Assembly (NCBI RefSeq): GCF_027943255.1
Contig: NC_072893.1
Span: 59,862,001 to 59,926,000, forward strand
Reading direction: 5' to 3'
Length of the DNA stretch: 64,000 nucleotides
DNA from: Anastrepha obliqua
Lineage: Eukaryota > Arthropoda > Insecta > Diptera > Tephritidae
The notes under the pieces are model-generated. The model was not told the origin of the DNA and did not search any database. It saw only the letters and a program-made list of their open reading frames with translations. A program made the position numbers and the translations under genes. Positions within the stretch are counted from its first letter, which is position 1. Each line of letters opens with the position of its first letter. This document shows, piece by piece, positions 1-12,348 of this stretch.

Positions 1-448
1 CTACGTTTTCTAAAATAAAGTTTACAAACTTTCAAATCGCCAATGTACGTACATTGTTTTATGCCCTCTCCCAGAATCCAGAATCGTCTGAAACTTGTTA
101 TTTTGAAAAAAATTTTCTTTTTTTTTCGAAGTTTCATTTTCCTAAACAAAACTTAAGACAGAAATTCGTAGAAAGCAGAAAGCAGTACGGAACCTGTCTT
201 CAATTGATGAATTTGGTTAAACAACAGTCCATGTCAGTGCAGAAAATGTACGAGAGGACTTAATTGCATTTGCGTCCATACTAAATATGTAAGTATATGT
301 GTACTCCTATATGTACATATGTGCATATCCAGTGTGTGTTTATAATGATTTGTGTTTTTGGTATTTGGAAAAGTGTAGCGTAATGGACCTAAGTAAACCA
401 GGCGTGCATAAAAAAAAACAGTATTAACATGTTTTAGTTATACATACT

Positions 449-468
449 AACACACACACACACACACA
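449..468 (+). repeat. (CA)n microsatellite
   Basis: Ten uninterrupted AC/CA units within a 2.8-kb stretch (1-2830) in which I can identify no gene or mobile element. That stretch is AT-rich, with several short CATATG/ACATAC-rich runs. Confidence 0.95.
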
Positions 469-2835
469 TGTTTGTATGTGTCCAAATAATTTATTATATT
501 TGTCTGGCACAGTTAGTTAGCCTATTATTATATTTGAAGCTTACGTGGTCACCTACGTGATTAAGGAGTTCAAATACATTGGTGATTCATTGCAGACCGC
601 TTTAATGAAACACCCGTTGAACAGCTAAATGATTAATGATGAATATCGGAACAAAGCTTTGATTAATTTTAGGTTCGTATCGACGAAAAAGATTAACTTG
701 ACAGCAAAAGTGATATGTCCAGCTTGTGGCTAAGCTTATGTGAATTGTTCGTCTTATGCAGACATACATATAAAGGATGGATAAACGTTCCATTTAATAA
801 TATTCTTTAGTTTGAACATTTAAAACTACTAGGCATTCAATTTGAACAAAGAGCTTTGAATTTTTTTTTTCAAATATTCAAAAAATTATTCCAATAAGAA
901 TAATAAAACAAACAAATACCGACTCTCCCACCCCAACGGCACGTCGAACACAGGGCCCCAAAATACGGTTGCTGCGTTCTTTTAGTGTCGAGTCATGAAT
1001 GAGAAAGAATTCGCTATGCGTCTAGTTCTTTAACTTTCCAGCTACCAAAAAATTCATCAATTAAACAAAAAGTTTCGTTTATTTATGCCGAGAGAAAAGC
1101 ATAGTTTGAACTGATTTTTACTTGAAATTCTCAAGCTCGTTCAGTGCTGTTTTTGTTATGTTAAAAGTTTTATAGTTTTTTAATAAAAGTTTTATTTTTC
1201 ACTTATTGGAGTACTAAAGTTTTAATAAAAAAAAATATGACTTTTTGTTCACCCTAATATTTGATTTTCCTTTATTACGCCCTTGTTGGATGAGAGTTTG
1301 AATGTATCAATTGATAGATAAATGCTTGAAGTACATTTAGAATAGTAGATAACTTTACAACGCCCCGTATCTTTGGATGGATGGATTAAGAAAGACTTTT
1401 TCAATACTGAACAAAAAAAATTCATTTTTAATATAAGAATTGAAAAAATTCCCCAAAGTCTAAAGCTTTATAAAAAACACAACAAAAAAATTACTGAGTA
1501 TATTAAATGTTAATTAACTACGAAACTGTACAAATAAATGCAAACCCGAAAACCAAGCAACTGAATTTTTCGAATGTATTTAGTTTGCATACAAAAATTT
1601 TAATTAAAAAACAAATTTTTCCGAATGTTATTGCTCACTTAATTGTGCAAATAAATGAACAAATATATTTTGTTTACTTACATTTTAATGCAATGTGAAA
1701 AATGTTGCATGTGTTTATATTCAGAAAACCACAGAGAGTGTATTAAAATTTTTTGCTCTGCATTGGCCTGAGCATTTAAAAACCAGGTATGCTTTTTTAC
1801 AACAGTTTTTATTTGAGCAAAACCACAAAGCAGCCCTTATTTAATGTTTCTCTGAATTTCTATTTACCACAATATTAATTCGTAGTCAAATAAAATTCAC
1901 TACCCCAACACATAGGCACACACATATCAGTAAAGGGGACACTTTATGTGCAGGGTAAACAGGTAATATATTTTTAGTTGAATGCATTTTCTAGAATTAT
2001 GTACAGATTTATTTTGAATTACTTGGTTTATAATATTCCGTAAAACAAAAAATAAGATAAGATTTCTTCTGGTGATATGTCACCAATTTAGCTTTGGGAT
2101 GAGCTCTTTTTTTATTTTATTTATTTGAATTTCAAAGCTTTTCAGCGGATACCAATGTATTACAACTAACTACTTTTACATTAATTAAGCCTTGTATCGT
2201 GAGATGTGTATGGAGGACGAAACCATAGAAATCATAAAGATACACTGATCGTAAAGAATTCCAAAACCAAGCTTTAGTGGATCCCTGAGTACGCAGCTAT
2301 CCAAGGGACAGTAAACTTTAACAAAAAAATTTTCTCTGATTGGAACAACTGCAATCACTCTTACCCGCAAATAAACCACAGTAGAACTCCGCTACGACTA
2401 CCTACAACTACCACAAAGATTAGTCTTAGTCATACCATAGATACTCATCTTTACATCATAAATATTTCTCCACTAACCGCCCCCAGTCGCTTTGCCAGTG
2501 CCCCTGCCTTAGATCCAATTTACATAATTACTCTTCACCCTGGGTTTTTTGCACATTCTCTTTTGAAGAAGTATTCGAAAATCTTCGTGCAGTTGACGTT
2601 TAAGCGGACATTTTTTTGGTCATTCGTTCGTTAAATGCGAGCCCAAAATGCACTTGACTTAAATCACGCAAAAGTGAATACGATGAAAGCAAAATGTCAA
2701 ATAAAAAATCCTCGACTTCGCTGACCGCTCGCGTATGCCTATTCCATTGATTTCTTTACACTTTTTGCTACCCCGGGTGAAAAGTCATCATAAAGCCTTG
2801 ACAGACGGTGGCGTTAATCAGAATTAACGACTTAA

Positions 2836-3514
2836 GAGGTCCCGATGGTCTAGAATTTTCAAAATATTTTTCTTTGATATTTCGCAAGTATAGACTTTTA
2901 AGAATATTATTGGAAGAATATTCCCGGTATTTTCTATTCTACAGCCGTTTTAGCAGGTAGAGTCAGATTTGTCACGCGGCGGCATCAATGGTCGCATTGA
3001 AATGGTCAAAACTTTAAACTCAATCGACCTGGTGTTTTCAACCGAATCGTCTGAAATTTTAGTATATGGTGAACATCAAATGGCTATCGCCCGTATAAGA
3101 ATCACATTATTATTTCAAATATTTCTTTTTTTTTATTAAAAAAAAACTCGATTTTTAGGGTGTCAAATTCAAAACCGCGTCATTTGTGATTTTTTTTTAT
3201 TCTAGTACGGGACATAGCTACAGCTATAGCTACATACTGATTAATAATTTTGATTAAAAAAAAAAAAGATTAATAATTTTTTGCTTTTTGTGTTTCAGAT
3301 AAATAGAAGAGCCAAAATGGACAATACCGTCCAGGTCCAGTTTTTCGGCAGGGTCAACTTCAGCGCCATTTTGAAAATTATTAAAAAAAAAAAATGTTTT
3401 ATTTTTAAATAAAAAGCCTAAAAAATTTAAATGTTTTTATTAATTTTTTTTTTGTTGTAAAAGAAAATTCCTGAAAATACCCTAAATTTTCGAACCCTAG
3501 ACCACCGGGATCCC
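2836..3514. mobile_element. TTAA-flanked non-autonomous element 1 (piggyBac-type target site)
   Basis: Flanked by TTAA at 2832-2835 and 3515-3518. The ends are inverted: GAGGTCCCGATGGTCTAG against the complement of the right end, GGGATCCCGGTGGTCTAG (15 of 18 match). About 679 bp, AT-rich, with no coding potential. Around 3010 it has an ACTTTAAACTC motif related to the core seen in the other three TTAA elements here. TTAA duplications are the mark of the piggyBac superfamily; assigning it there is inference because no transposase is present. Confidence 0.7.
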
Positions 3515-3518
3515 TTAA

Positions 3519-4949
3519 TTCGCAATTATCCCAAGAATTAAGTGCAACTAATGCGGATTGACAACTAGACTAAGTATTCTTAATATAAGCGAATTAGGGG
3601 AAGTTTCCATTGTAAAATTGACAAAAAATGGCAGTTAATATCTACTTTGAATGAAAAATATGGAAAATTTTAAAGAGAAGAACAAGAAAGACTGGATCTA
3701 ATACTAGGTCACACTAAAACATTCGAAATTATTTTACTTGTTTTGATATTTCGGACCAGTTTCAGAAACTGCAATTTAAGATTTTTTAATAAAAAATTAT
3801 TTCGTAATATCAGTGTAGCTAACACCTGTATTTGTTGCCTGCGATCCATCTTTACTGACAAAACTATCCAATAAGCCAATCAGCGGATCACTAATGCGCG
3901 TAACAATCGCCTGTCACACTACAATTTTAATCAGAATTAACTGCGCCGGTAATCCCGATGAACACCCCTACCTGCCTTAGATTAACATTCTTTCAATCGA
4001 TCTTTCCTAAAATACATCTACATTTTCTATACTGAGCAAACCTAGTGACTCTCAAGTAAATATCTTTTTCAAATTTTTTAGCAGACTAAATTAAATAATG
4101 TATTTACACTCACTTTTGAACTTGGGTATTAATTATGAATTAATATTAAAATCAAGTTTATAAAAGTCTGTTAGTCTTGTAAGCTCGACAGCCGATAGTC
4201 TTAGTTGCTCGTGCGTTGTAAAATTTATTGCGAATTAATTTATACTAAATAATAAATATTAATTAAATTAATAATAATATTAATAGCTTGTGGTTTTGTG
4301 GTTGACTAAAAAAAATAAAAAAATAAAATATGATTTTTGAAGTAAGAGAATTTCCAAGTTTAACGCTAGTCAATAAGAGATTTTGTTCAAACCGCAGTAC
4401 AATACAGTAAATACCAACACAGACTGCGTTAAAACTGAATGTCAATATTATTATATACATAGTACGATTTTAGGTATATGTTTCTACACCCTACATATGT
4501 ACATACAAGTATATGAATGCACGTCAATATTTTGATAGACTATTTATTGTTCAATTAATTGCAATAAATCCTTATTCGATATAATTTTATTGGTCTCCAC
4601 TCTCCTCATTCATTCTACTTCAGTTTATTTTAGTAATTGCTCTAAAACTATCAGTACCATTATTCTATTTCTTCCACTGAACCTCACCGCACTTTTCCTG
4701 TCATCCACTTAATTGGCTACGTGTGGTTGGAATTATGGAGTGAAGAAATATTGCGGTGAGCGAAGTAGACGAGTCCGCAGACAACACTTCCGCAGGAAGT
4801 AAGTGGAAAGGGCGAAAATTGTTAAACTAATGCAATTTGTTAAGCCATACACGTCAGCTTCAATGCTTGGCAATGTACATATGGATGTACGTACGTATTT
4901 TTATATGGACTGTGACCCGTACTCACACGTTTGTTTGCACATATGTATG
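3519..4949. other. Unassigned AT-rich interval
   Basis: I see no gene or classifiable element. It contains TTAATCAGAATTAACT (3932-3947), close to TTAATCAGAATTAACG at 2816, so a diverged repeat may underlie both. Confidence 0.4.
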
Positions 4950-4951
4950 TA

Positions 4952-5662
4952 AAGGGTGGTTAAATTTTAAGGACCGACGTTGAATATGAACCATACCTAA
5001 ACGTCAAGCTTTTTCTGCATTTCATTTCAAATTTTTCAGTTTGAGACTAACTCAATTTGAACCATGGAAAGATACACAATCAAGCGCTGAAGTGATGAGG
5101 CACATTTTCACCTCAGTGGATTCGTCAATAAGCAGAATTGCCGAATTTGGGCAAATGATAATCCAAGAGTGATTGCCGAAAAACCAAAGCACTCACAAAG
5201 AGTGACTGTTTGATGCGGTTTATGGACCGACGGCATCATTGGGCCGTATTTGTTCCAAAATGAGGCCGGTCACACAGCTAACGAAACAATGGCTCATTTG
5301 CGCGAAAAATTTGATGGCCGAATAATGTCACGTCGCGGCGATGTCAATTGGTCGCCAAGACCATGTGATTTGACACCGCTGGACTTCTTTCTTTGGGGTT
5401 ATTTGAAAGAAAAGGTATACGTCCATAAGCCAGCAACAATTCAAGAGCTAAAGGGTGAGATAATTCGGCAAATTAACGTCATAGAACCTCAATTATGCCT
5501 CAGCGTCATCGAAAATTTGGACCGTCGGATGGAGGTGTGCCGCCAAGGCCGCGTAATTGAACCACACCGATGTTATCATAAAAAAGAGAAATGACAATAA
5601 TTTCCTAAAAAAATTGTATTTTATTCAAAATCTACATCGGCCCTTAAAACTTATCCACCCTT
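4952..5662 (+). mobile_element. rosa-type (DD41D) mariner, internally deleted copy A
   Basis: Imperfect inverted ends AAGGGTGGTTAAATTTTAAG and, on the complement, AAGGGTGGATAAGTTTTAAG, flanked by TA (4950-4951, 5663-5664). The transposase begins MERYTIKR at 5064 and jumps straight to DEAHFHLSGFVNKQNCRIW, so most of the DNA-binding half is gone. A second deletion fuses NEAGH to HTANETM, removing the second catalytic Asp. After that, CDLTPLDFFLWGYLKEKVY is intact. Spacing from the PLD aspartate back to the missing position fits DD41D. There is a stop in VTV*CGLW. Tc1/mariner superfamily; not autonomous. Confidence 0.85.
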
Positions 5663-5666
5663 TATA

Positions 5667-6446
5667 AAGGGTTTTTTTTTAGAGGTTAGGTTTTCAAGAT
5701 GAAATAAAACGTATATAATTTAATGTTATGGCCAAGAATTTAGCTTTATTATAAAGATAAGGGTTTGCCATTATGTTTTAAAAATGATTTCGGGCAAGTG
5801 GCCGCCGCGGCTGACTCGAATAAATTCCAGCCGAGAGGCCCAATTTTCGACCACTTTTTGCAGCAATTGGGGCCGTATGTCAGCAATAACGCGCCGAATA
5901 TTCTCTTCCAACACGTCAATCGTTTCGGGCTTATCTGCGTAGACAAGCGACTTCACATAGCCCCTCAAGAAATAGTCCAGCGGTGTTATATCGCACGATC
6001 TTGGAGGCCACGCCACAGGTCCACGGCGCGAGATAATGCGCTCACCAAAAGTTTCCTTCAATAAATCGATTGTTGCGTTGGCTGTATGGCATGTAGCGCC
6101 GTCTTGTTGGAACCAAAGGTCGTCCACATCAACCTCGTCCAATTCAGGCACGAAAAAGTCATTAATCATGGCTCTATAGCGCTCTCCATTGACTGTAACA
6201 TTATGGCCGGCTTCATTTTTAAAGAAATATGGACCAATGATTCCCTCTGCCCATAGAGCACACCAAACAGTGACCATTATTCTCGTAATAAATTTGCACG
6301 ATTTGCAAACGTTGTTCAGGTGTAAGTCTATTCATTATGAAATGGCAAACCAAACTGAGCATAAATCAAGTGACAGCTGTCAAAAAGACCATCTACGAAA
6401 AAAGTAGTGCCAACTTGAAAACCTAACCTCTAAAAAAAACACCCTT
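5667..6446 (-). mobile_element. rosa-type (DD41D) mariner, internally deleted copy B
   Basis: Ends AAGGGT followed by a T-run and AGAGGTTAGGTTTTCAAG, inverted at the two termini, with TA at 5665-5666 and 6447-6448. The minus strand starts MNRLTPEQRLQIVQIYYENN (from 6334), the family N-terminus. A deletion then joins it, with a frameshift, to VTVWCALWAEGIIGPYFF. The second Asp is in WFQQDGATCHTAN, and the third, in CDITPLDYF, follows with 41 residues between: DD41D spacing. Open frame from 6277 to 5771. Same family as copy A but a different subfamily, since the ends differ after the first six bases. Confidence 0.87.
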
Positions 6447-6690
6447 TATGTATATGCTCTATACATATCATTTCAATCCCATTTGCTATTGCCAGTACAA
6501 TACTGCGAATCTTAGTTAGTTGATTACTCAATTAGGCAAATTAAAATGATTGCTTTGTGCCATGTAGGAGCCTTGGCCAGCAAATATGCGAATAGATATG
6601 TACGTCTTTAAGCAAATTTATAAGTTCACTCAGGTAATTTTCGAGTGGCTTGCGCAAAATAGACACACATGAAAAGGTAGAATCAATTTC

Positions 6691-6865
6691 AGAAAAAGGA
6701 AAAGAAAAAGAAAGAGAAAAAGAAAAGGAAAAAGAAAGAAAAAGAACAAGAAAAAGAAAAACAAAAGAAAAAGAAAAAGAAAAAAAGAAAAAGTAAAATA
6801 AAAAGAAAAGGAAAAGGAAAAAGAAAAAGAATAAGAAAAAGGAAAGGGTAAAGAAAGAGAAGCGG
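6691..6865 (+). repeat. Degenerate (AAAAAG)n polypurine tract
   Basis: About 175 bases of almost pure A and G on the plus strand, built from AAAAAG/AAAGG/AAAGAG units with rare C or T interruptions. Long homopurine tracts of this kind can adopt triplex structure, but nothing here shows that it does. Confidence 0.9.
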
Positions 6866-7044
6866 TAAATTGACTTATGAGGCTGGATTCTGCATCTAAG
6901 ATATTTTCATGTGAGTTAATGAAGTAGTCCTACTGTTCATTAGTTTGCACTTTAATTATTCCAAAGTAACCAGATTTCATGGAAGGAAACAACAGCTAAA
7001 TCTGACGGACTGATGCGTGAAAAAATGAGAAGATAGTGAGAAAA

Positions 7045-8095
7045 TTCAAAAGACAAGTTAATTCTTCAGAAGTGATAATATTGCATTCAGGGACTCCCTA
7101 TCAAATGCAACGCACTTATGTATGTCAGCGCTTGATCCAGCTCTCGAAACATTTCTGGCACTCCATTTTCAGTGTAGGCATCAATCTTCGTTTTTTAAAT
7201 AAATTCCTTGCTTTCGACTGTTAAAATGTCGAAGAGGAGTCCCGTAGCTGTTTTTTAACTCGATCAAACAGAAAAAATTGCACCGAGCCATATCAGGTAA
7301 ATTCAATGGCTATTGGATGGTATTCCTTCCGTTATTGGTCAAAATTCACCGATAATGATGGCTCTGGGCGATGGTGTGTTATCAAGGTCCAAAATTCACG
7401 AGTTGTTTTCCCACAAATTCTTTATTTTTTGGCGAATCGCTTCAGGTAAACGTCTCTGTCCAAATGAAAGTCCTGACTGACCTTCAATATAAAAATTGTT
7501 GTGTACAAAACCGTTGTTATCGATAAAAACTACAAACATCGCTTTCTTTTTGGTTGAAAACGACTTGATCTTTTTGTTCGTGGTCCATTCGGAGCTCTCT
7601 ACTCACTTGCCTGATGTCTGGAATGCTTGTCGTACTCATAAACCTACGTCTCGTCTCCTGTAATGATGCGCTTGCTGAATGTAGGGTCAGATTCAAGCTT
7701 GGAAATCGTGTCTTTGGCGCTATCGCATGAAATTCAGGTCCTTTTGGATTAACTTTGCAGCAACACGGGGAAAACCCAAAAGATTAACTACAATGTCCAG
7801 AACGAATCTATTATCAATGTTCAAGTCGTCTCCCAGTTCGCTGATGATTAATTTGCGGCTATTGATCAACTTTTCTTTCACTTTATTGATGTTTTCATCA
7901 ATTTCCGATGCCGACGGCCTGCCACTGCGTTCATCATCCTCGATGGACTCACGATCTCCTCTGAAGCGTTCATCCCCTTCGTAAACGGTTGTATTCTTTA
8001 CAGTATCATTACCGAAACAGTTTTCTAACATTTCTAAGGTCTACCCAACATTGAATGAATTTTTAACGCAAAATTTAATACAAACTCGTTGTTAC
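7045..8095 (-). mobile_element. Degraded mariner (DD34D type) transposon remnant
   Basis: The minus strand gives a nearly complete but broken mariner transposase. The N-terminal part reads MLENCFGNDTVKNTTVYE, then DDERSGRPSASEIDENINKV, a recognisable mariner HTH linker with RSGRPS, then LGFPRVAAKLIQKDLNF. Further left come SDPTFSKRIITGDET followed by a stop where Trp is expected, then a stretch matching the block before the second catalytic Asp, ending WENNS. The catalytic region near 7330-7400 is scrambled by frameshifts. C-terminal remnant around 7050-7200 reads CQKCFESWIK. Terminal repeats were not located, so the limits are approximate. Confidence 0.8.
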
Positions 8096-8213
8096 AAACT
8101 CAAATCAATTTTTAAAGCTGTAAGAGATCTAAAACATGTTCAGAGGTAGATTTAATAATTCTTCGAGGAACGCCAAAAGAGGTAGTTAAGGATTTTAGCC
8201 TTCGTAGGAACGC

Positions 8214-8330
8214 GGAGGCGGCCATCGTAGCCGAGTGGGTTGATGAGTCACAACCATTCGGAAGTACATGGGTTCGAAGTCTCGGGCACAAAACACCAAA
8301 TGATGGAAAAAGCGTTTTCTAATAGGCCAT
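8214..8330 (+). mobile_element. tRNA-derived SINE, head fragment
   Basis: Contains a pol III A-box-like TAGCCGAGTGGG and B-box-like GGTTCGAAGTC at tRNA spacing, followed by the family-specific AAAACACCAAATGA and TCTAATAGGCC. Matches the head of the longer copy at 16114. The body (CTCGGCAGGCAATGGCAAAC onward) is missing. Confidence 0.75.
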
Positions 8331-9509
8331 TGCAAAGCTCCATGTATTGAGTAACAAGGTAGGGAAGCCACTTAAGGTTAATCATCAGGTTGATATTATG
8401 TTTGAGTCAACAGAAAACTGGTCCGCTGTTTGCAATGTAGCAAATAAAATCAGCACGAAATTGCGATGCTCAGTGCGTCTCCCTAAGTTTTCATAGAAAG
8501 ACAATAGGCTGCCCTCCCTCTGCAAAGCAATACCTAACGGTAGTTCCACGGAAAAACAAAACTGACGCAAGGGTGGGTTTTAGTGCGGTAACCTGAAAGG
8601 TAAGCCCCACATTTCGGCTTTCAATGCTTTGTGCCACCTCTACAACGAAAAATAAAAAAAATAAGATTACAAGAGTGTCCGACGTAACAGTCAATATTTA
8701 CTTGACTTAGTAATATTTCTAATTTAGCCATTACTAATTCTTTTTAAATTTAGCTTTTACTTTTGCCATCGGACATCCTGCATTATTGTTTGACTGTCAG
8801 ACACTATAATGTGCATATCCCGATTTGTATGTCTCATTTGGAAATAACGCTTCCAGTGCCCACACCTTCTTATGTATAGTGGAATCATCCCTGCTGAGGC
8901 CAACGTTTCTCATTGGATAAGCTTAGCCTTTTTAGTAACTGCGATAGTTGAATTAGGTGCAGCTTTAGTGGCCTTAGGCGCCACTTATGGATGTTACGTT
9001 ATGGATGTTTCTCTCTCCCCAGGTTTTTTCCTCTGTAATGCACAACGTACCTGGACAGCCTTCAGACATTCAATTATACATTTGTACATACTTTTTCATT
9101 CACATACCAATATTACATGAATACATTTGTGCATATGTAGATATGTATGAGTGCACTCATGCCATTCCATTTGACTTTGATCTCATGAGTAAAGTTAAGT
9201 TTATCTTATAACTGCTCCCAAAAGATAAATTAATTTATTGCTTGCTAATTTGGGAAAACTTCTTCCTTTAAATTGTACAAGTTGTACACATAGCATACAC
9301 GTGTATGTAAGTAGCATAAACAAATAAATTAGGCGTGGCACGAATGTTGATTGTAAGAATTATTAGCAACCATGTCTCTAAAGAATGAAATACAAAGAAA
9401 AAAATTAAATTCTTGGCAAACCAATTAAAATAATTCGAATTAGTGTTTTTCCGACTCAGTACAGCAGTTTGTATGGTTTGCAAGCATATCCAAATAAGTG
9501 TTTGATTTG

Positions 9510-9800
9510 AGTTCATCGCCTGGGATGCCTCTCAGGTTATCGGTTCATATGAAACTTTTTTTCAATCATCTGCAACTGCATTTTCCGGACACCTACTTAC
9601 AAGTCACTTGGAAACTGATATCACAGGAAACGGTGGCCAAATTCCAAACTTTCCTGTTTGCTCCAAAATGCGCAGTGAAGAAAAATCGTATGCTCCCAGC
9701 AACTCTCTACAAGGAAATCCTACAGACTTCCAAACTACCGCAACATTTATCAAGCTGAGATCTATGCAATTAGAGTGGCTTGGTAAGGTCTAACAGAAAA
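9510..9800 (+). mobile_element. Possible RNase H fragment of a non-LTR retrotransposon
   Basis: The plus frame contains YQAEIYAIRVA (about 9745-9780), close to the (F/Y)QAE(I/V)xAI box of RNase H domains in LOA/I-type non-LTR elements. The preceding 250 bases are stop-ridden. It may be the upstream half of the element whose 3' end lies at 10870-11245. Confidence 0.45.
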
Positions 9801-10149
9801 CGTGTAGAAGAATGTCGAAAATTCTTTCAATAACAGCAGGGCATAATTCGTATTCGGTATTGTGGAAAAGTGGTGTTTCCATAAATGAAAAACTAGACGA
9901 GTGTGCAGGGAAAGTGTCGTCTGGGGCACGGTGTACAAAATCGAATCCAAGCACGCATATAAACATTCTAAGTTTCTTGTCGTTGAAGTAACCTGAATAC
10001 TCACAGAGTAACTTATGGGCTCATCAACGCCTAACGTAGAAACGAACGCCTCGTACTTCGAAAAATACAACTCAGATTTGGAGTGAGCCACCTGGATAGA
10101 TTAGACATAAAAACTGATTAAATTTTACATCCAACTCAAACAAACCTAA

Positions 10150-10870
10150 CATCAGCTTACCTAGGTTAGGTTAGGTTAAATGGACCCCTCGCTCCACTGG
10201 GACAAACAATCAAAATTCGCCCGTTGTGATACCATACAGGGGAAGAGGAAGGAAGATGAAATAGAACCAAATGGGGGAAAAAGGAAGAATGTGCTTTGGA
10301 TATCAGGTTGACGTTCGTTTAACCGCTTTGAGCTACTTATGGATTTCTTCAGATGTGTGGTACTTAAACCTACAATATACATAGGTGTAACAAAAAATGA
10401 TAGCTCAAATGCTAAATCTTTGCACAACGAGAGCAAGGCAACTGAGACAATTCCACCTAATCGTCGAGACAACTTCTGCTGAAAGGACTTGAAGCTATCC
10501 CAAGTCTCACCGCGAGGATAGCTAACGGACAATATTCGGTAAAGATACCTACCAAAATTGGAGAGTTGTGGCTTTGTTAGCCTTAGAAGTTCCCTCAAGT
10601 GCCCCCGATCTACCTGTGGCCAGAAGGATTTTGCGACTTTGCACGTTTGCACAATAGCTCGCGGATGCAATCGAGAAAGAAGCCAGTTATTCCCCGACTA
10701 ATATCGAATGCACAAACAATGAGCCCAAGGTCATAATTGTCACTTGGCTGTCGGAGTAAAAAGGGACAGAAGGGCTATTTATTAGACCAACCCCATTTTT
10801 CGGCTTTAACAAAAATAATATATTGTAGAACAGGAAACGAAAAAATGGATTCAAACAAAAATCAGGGAAC
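10150..10870 (-). mobile_element. LOA-like non-LTR retrotransposon 3' part
   Basis: Minus strand: FYSDSQVTIMTLGSL resembles the RNase H DSQ motif. After a stop comes an open frame with AKSFWPQVDRGHLRELLRLT, which fits the region between RNase H and the C-terminal Cys motif in LOA-type ORF2. The end carries ISSSKRLN, like the usual FI(K/R)SS(K/G) tail. The 3' untranslated part ends in a repeated AACCT run next to 10160-10175. Broken by stops and frameshifts. Confidence 0.62.
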
Positions 10871-11245
10871 ACTGGAGCGGCACAAGCGGCCTTAATCAGT
10901 CCAAAGAGTTTTTGAACTTACATGCAAATGGAGCAAAATCTGCTCTAACCCTAGACAAAAAGGGCCTAAGATTACTCTGTGACGCACTTAAAGGTCACTT
11001 TGCCTGTAATAACACTTTAACACAATAGGATTATCTTGTACAAGACCATGCAGGTTCTGCTGTGATGAAGAGGAGTCTATGGAACACTTAATCACCAACT
11101 GTGTGACATTAGGCCATAGGAGACACAGAATTCTGGGCTCGTACCTACTAGAGGAGGAACACCTACACCTGCTCCCTCGTAAGGAGCTGGTTCGATTCCT
11201 CGGTATACTAAATAATTACAATTAAATAATTAAGAGCGCACAATA
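10870..11245 (+). mobile_element. LOA-like non-LTR retrotransposon C-terminal fragment
   Basis: The plus strand reads KGLRLLCDALKGHFACN, then, after a frame change, CRFCCDEEESMEHLITNCVT, the Cys-Cys-acidic-His-Cys motif typical of the C-terminus of these ORF2 proteins. It ends with LLPRKELVRFLGIL and a stop. The 3' flank at 11290-11320 holds an (ATTACC)n run, a plausible tail. Confidence 0.65.
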
Positions 11246-12330
11246 GATCAATCTGGTCGCAGTGCATAAAGGCCTTAGTCTAACCCGTGCAACCATTACC
11301 ATTACCATTACAGTAATTACAGAAGTAAGCAACCAATTCACTGCTTCCTTAATTGCGGCTACCTTCGCTTGGTAAACACTATAGTGGTCCGTGAGCCTAA
11401 ATTTGAGCTTGATGGGGAGCTCTTCGCAGAATACCCACCCCCAAATCTTCCGTCCAACTTCGAGTCATCCATATACTTGTGTGCTATGCCCTGTTCAGCT
11501 TACCTAACTTTACCCAACTTTCCCTTAACTAACCTAACTTATCACGTCCTTTAAACACACAATTCTATTGAATTCTTTGTCACAAATTTTAGCTATGAAT
11601 ACATGTCAAAGGTGATTACATATAATAAAAATGGCATAAAGGTAGCTCAGTTTCTGCATAGTAATTGCCTTGTTCTTGCTTACTGTTATCTCTCACTTTT
11701 CGTCATTTAGATTTATTTATCATTTTGGCGCACTGCTACAGTTCAAAACAAACTTTGCTGCTTACTCACCAAAGACAAGGGAAAAACAAACAAAAACAAA
11801 AAACGTAAAAACTTTGACATTAATAAACAACTTTAAAATGCCGACTTTTCTAAATAAAATGTTGAGATTGTCAAGAAAGTACGGAAACAAGAGCAACTAT
11901 TTTTAAAACTTTGCCAAATTCGATAGATCCGTGTAGGTGTGTGAATAAGATGCACACACACATATGAACATTTGTAAGTATGTAGGTATTCACTGCATAC
12001 CAGTATAAAATAGTAAATTTTTTAAAGGAATAAGCACAACTATGAACGCCAGCTGCATCGAGCACACATTCACATTCACACCGTTCCAAAGATAAACGAC
12101 TACAAAATTTTTGCAGACATCAACATTCAGTTTGGTAACATGCACATGCTCTGCGCTCCCCTCTCTCGGGTACCCGTGTAAGTTTTCTGTCCCATTTTGC
12201 ACCCTCGCTGCTACTTCGGTGTTTTCGCACTTTGCTCTTTGGTTGCAGGTGTTGGTTGCAGGCGTCACAGCAGTTCACATTCAATTGTGAAAATTATTTG
12301 TTTGGTGGGGTGAAGTTATGTGTGGAAGTT

Positions 12331-12348
12331 TGTGTGTGTGTGTGTGTG
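12331..12348 (+). repeat. (GT)n microsatellite
   Basis: Nine uninterrupted TG units. A similar (CA)10 tract sits at 449-468. Confidence 0.95.

Noticed and set aside
2528..2790. MITE with ends CTTCACCCTGGGT and ACCCCGGGTGAAAAG
   Set aside because: The inverted similarity is about 12 bases with gaps and no clear target-site duplication was found.
5765..6064. 99-codon plus-strand frame
   Set aside because: Shadow of the minus-strand rosa-type transposase.
10155..10180. TTAGG-like telomeric repeats (also at 23158-23170)
   Set aside because: Only two or three GGTTA units at retrotransposon 3' ends; Diptera lack the TTAGG telomere, and these are element tails.
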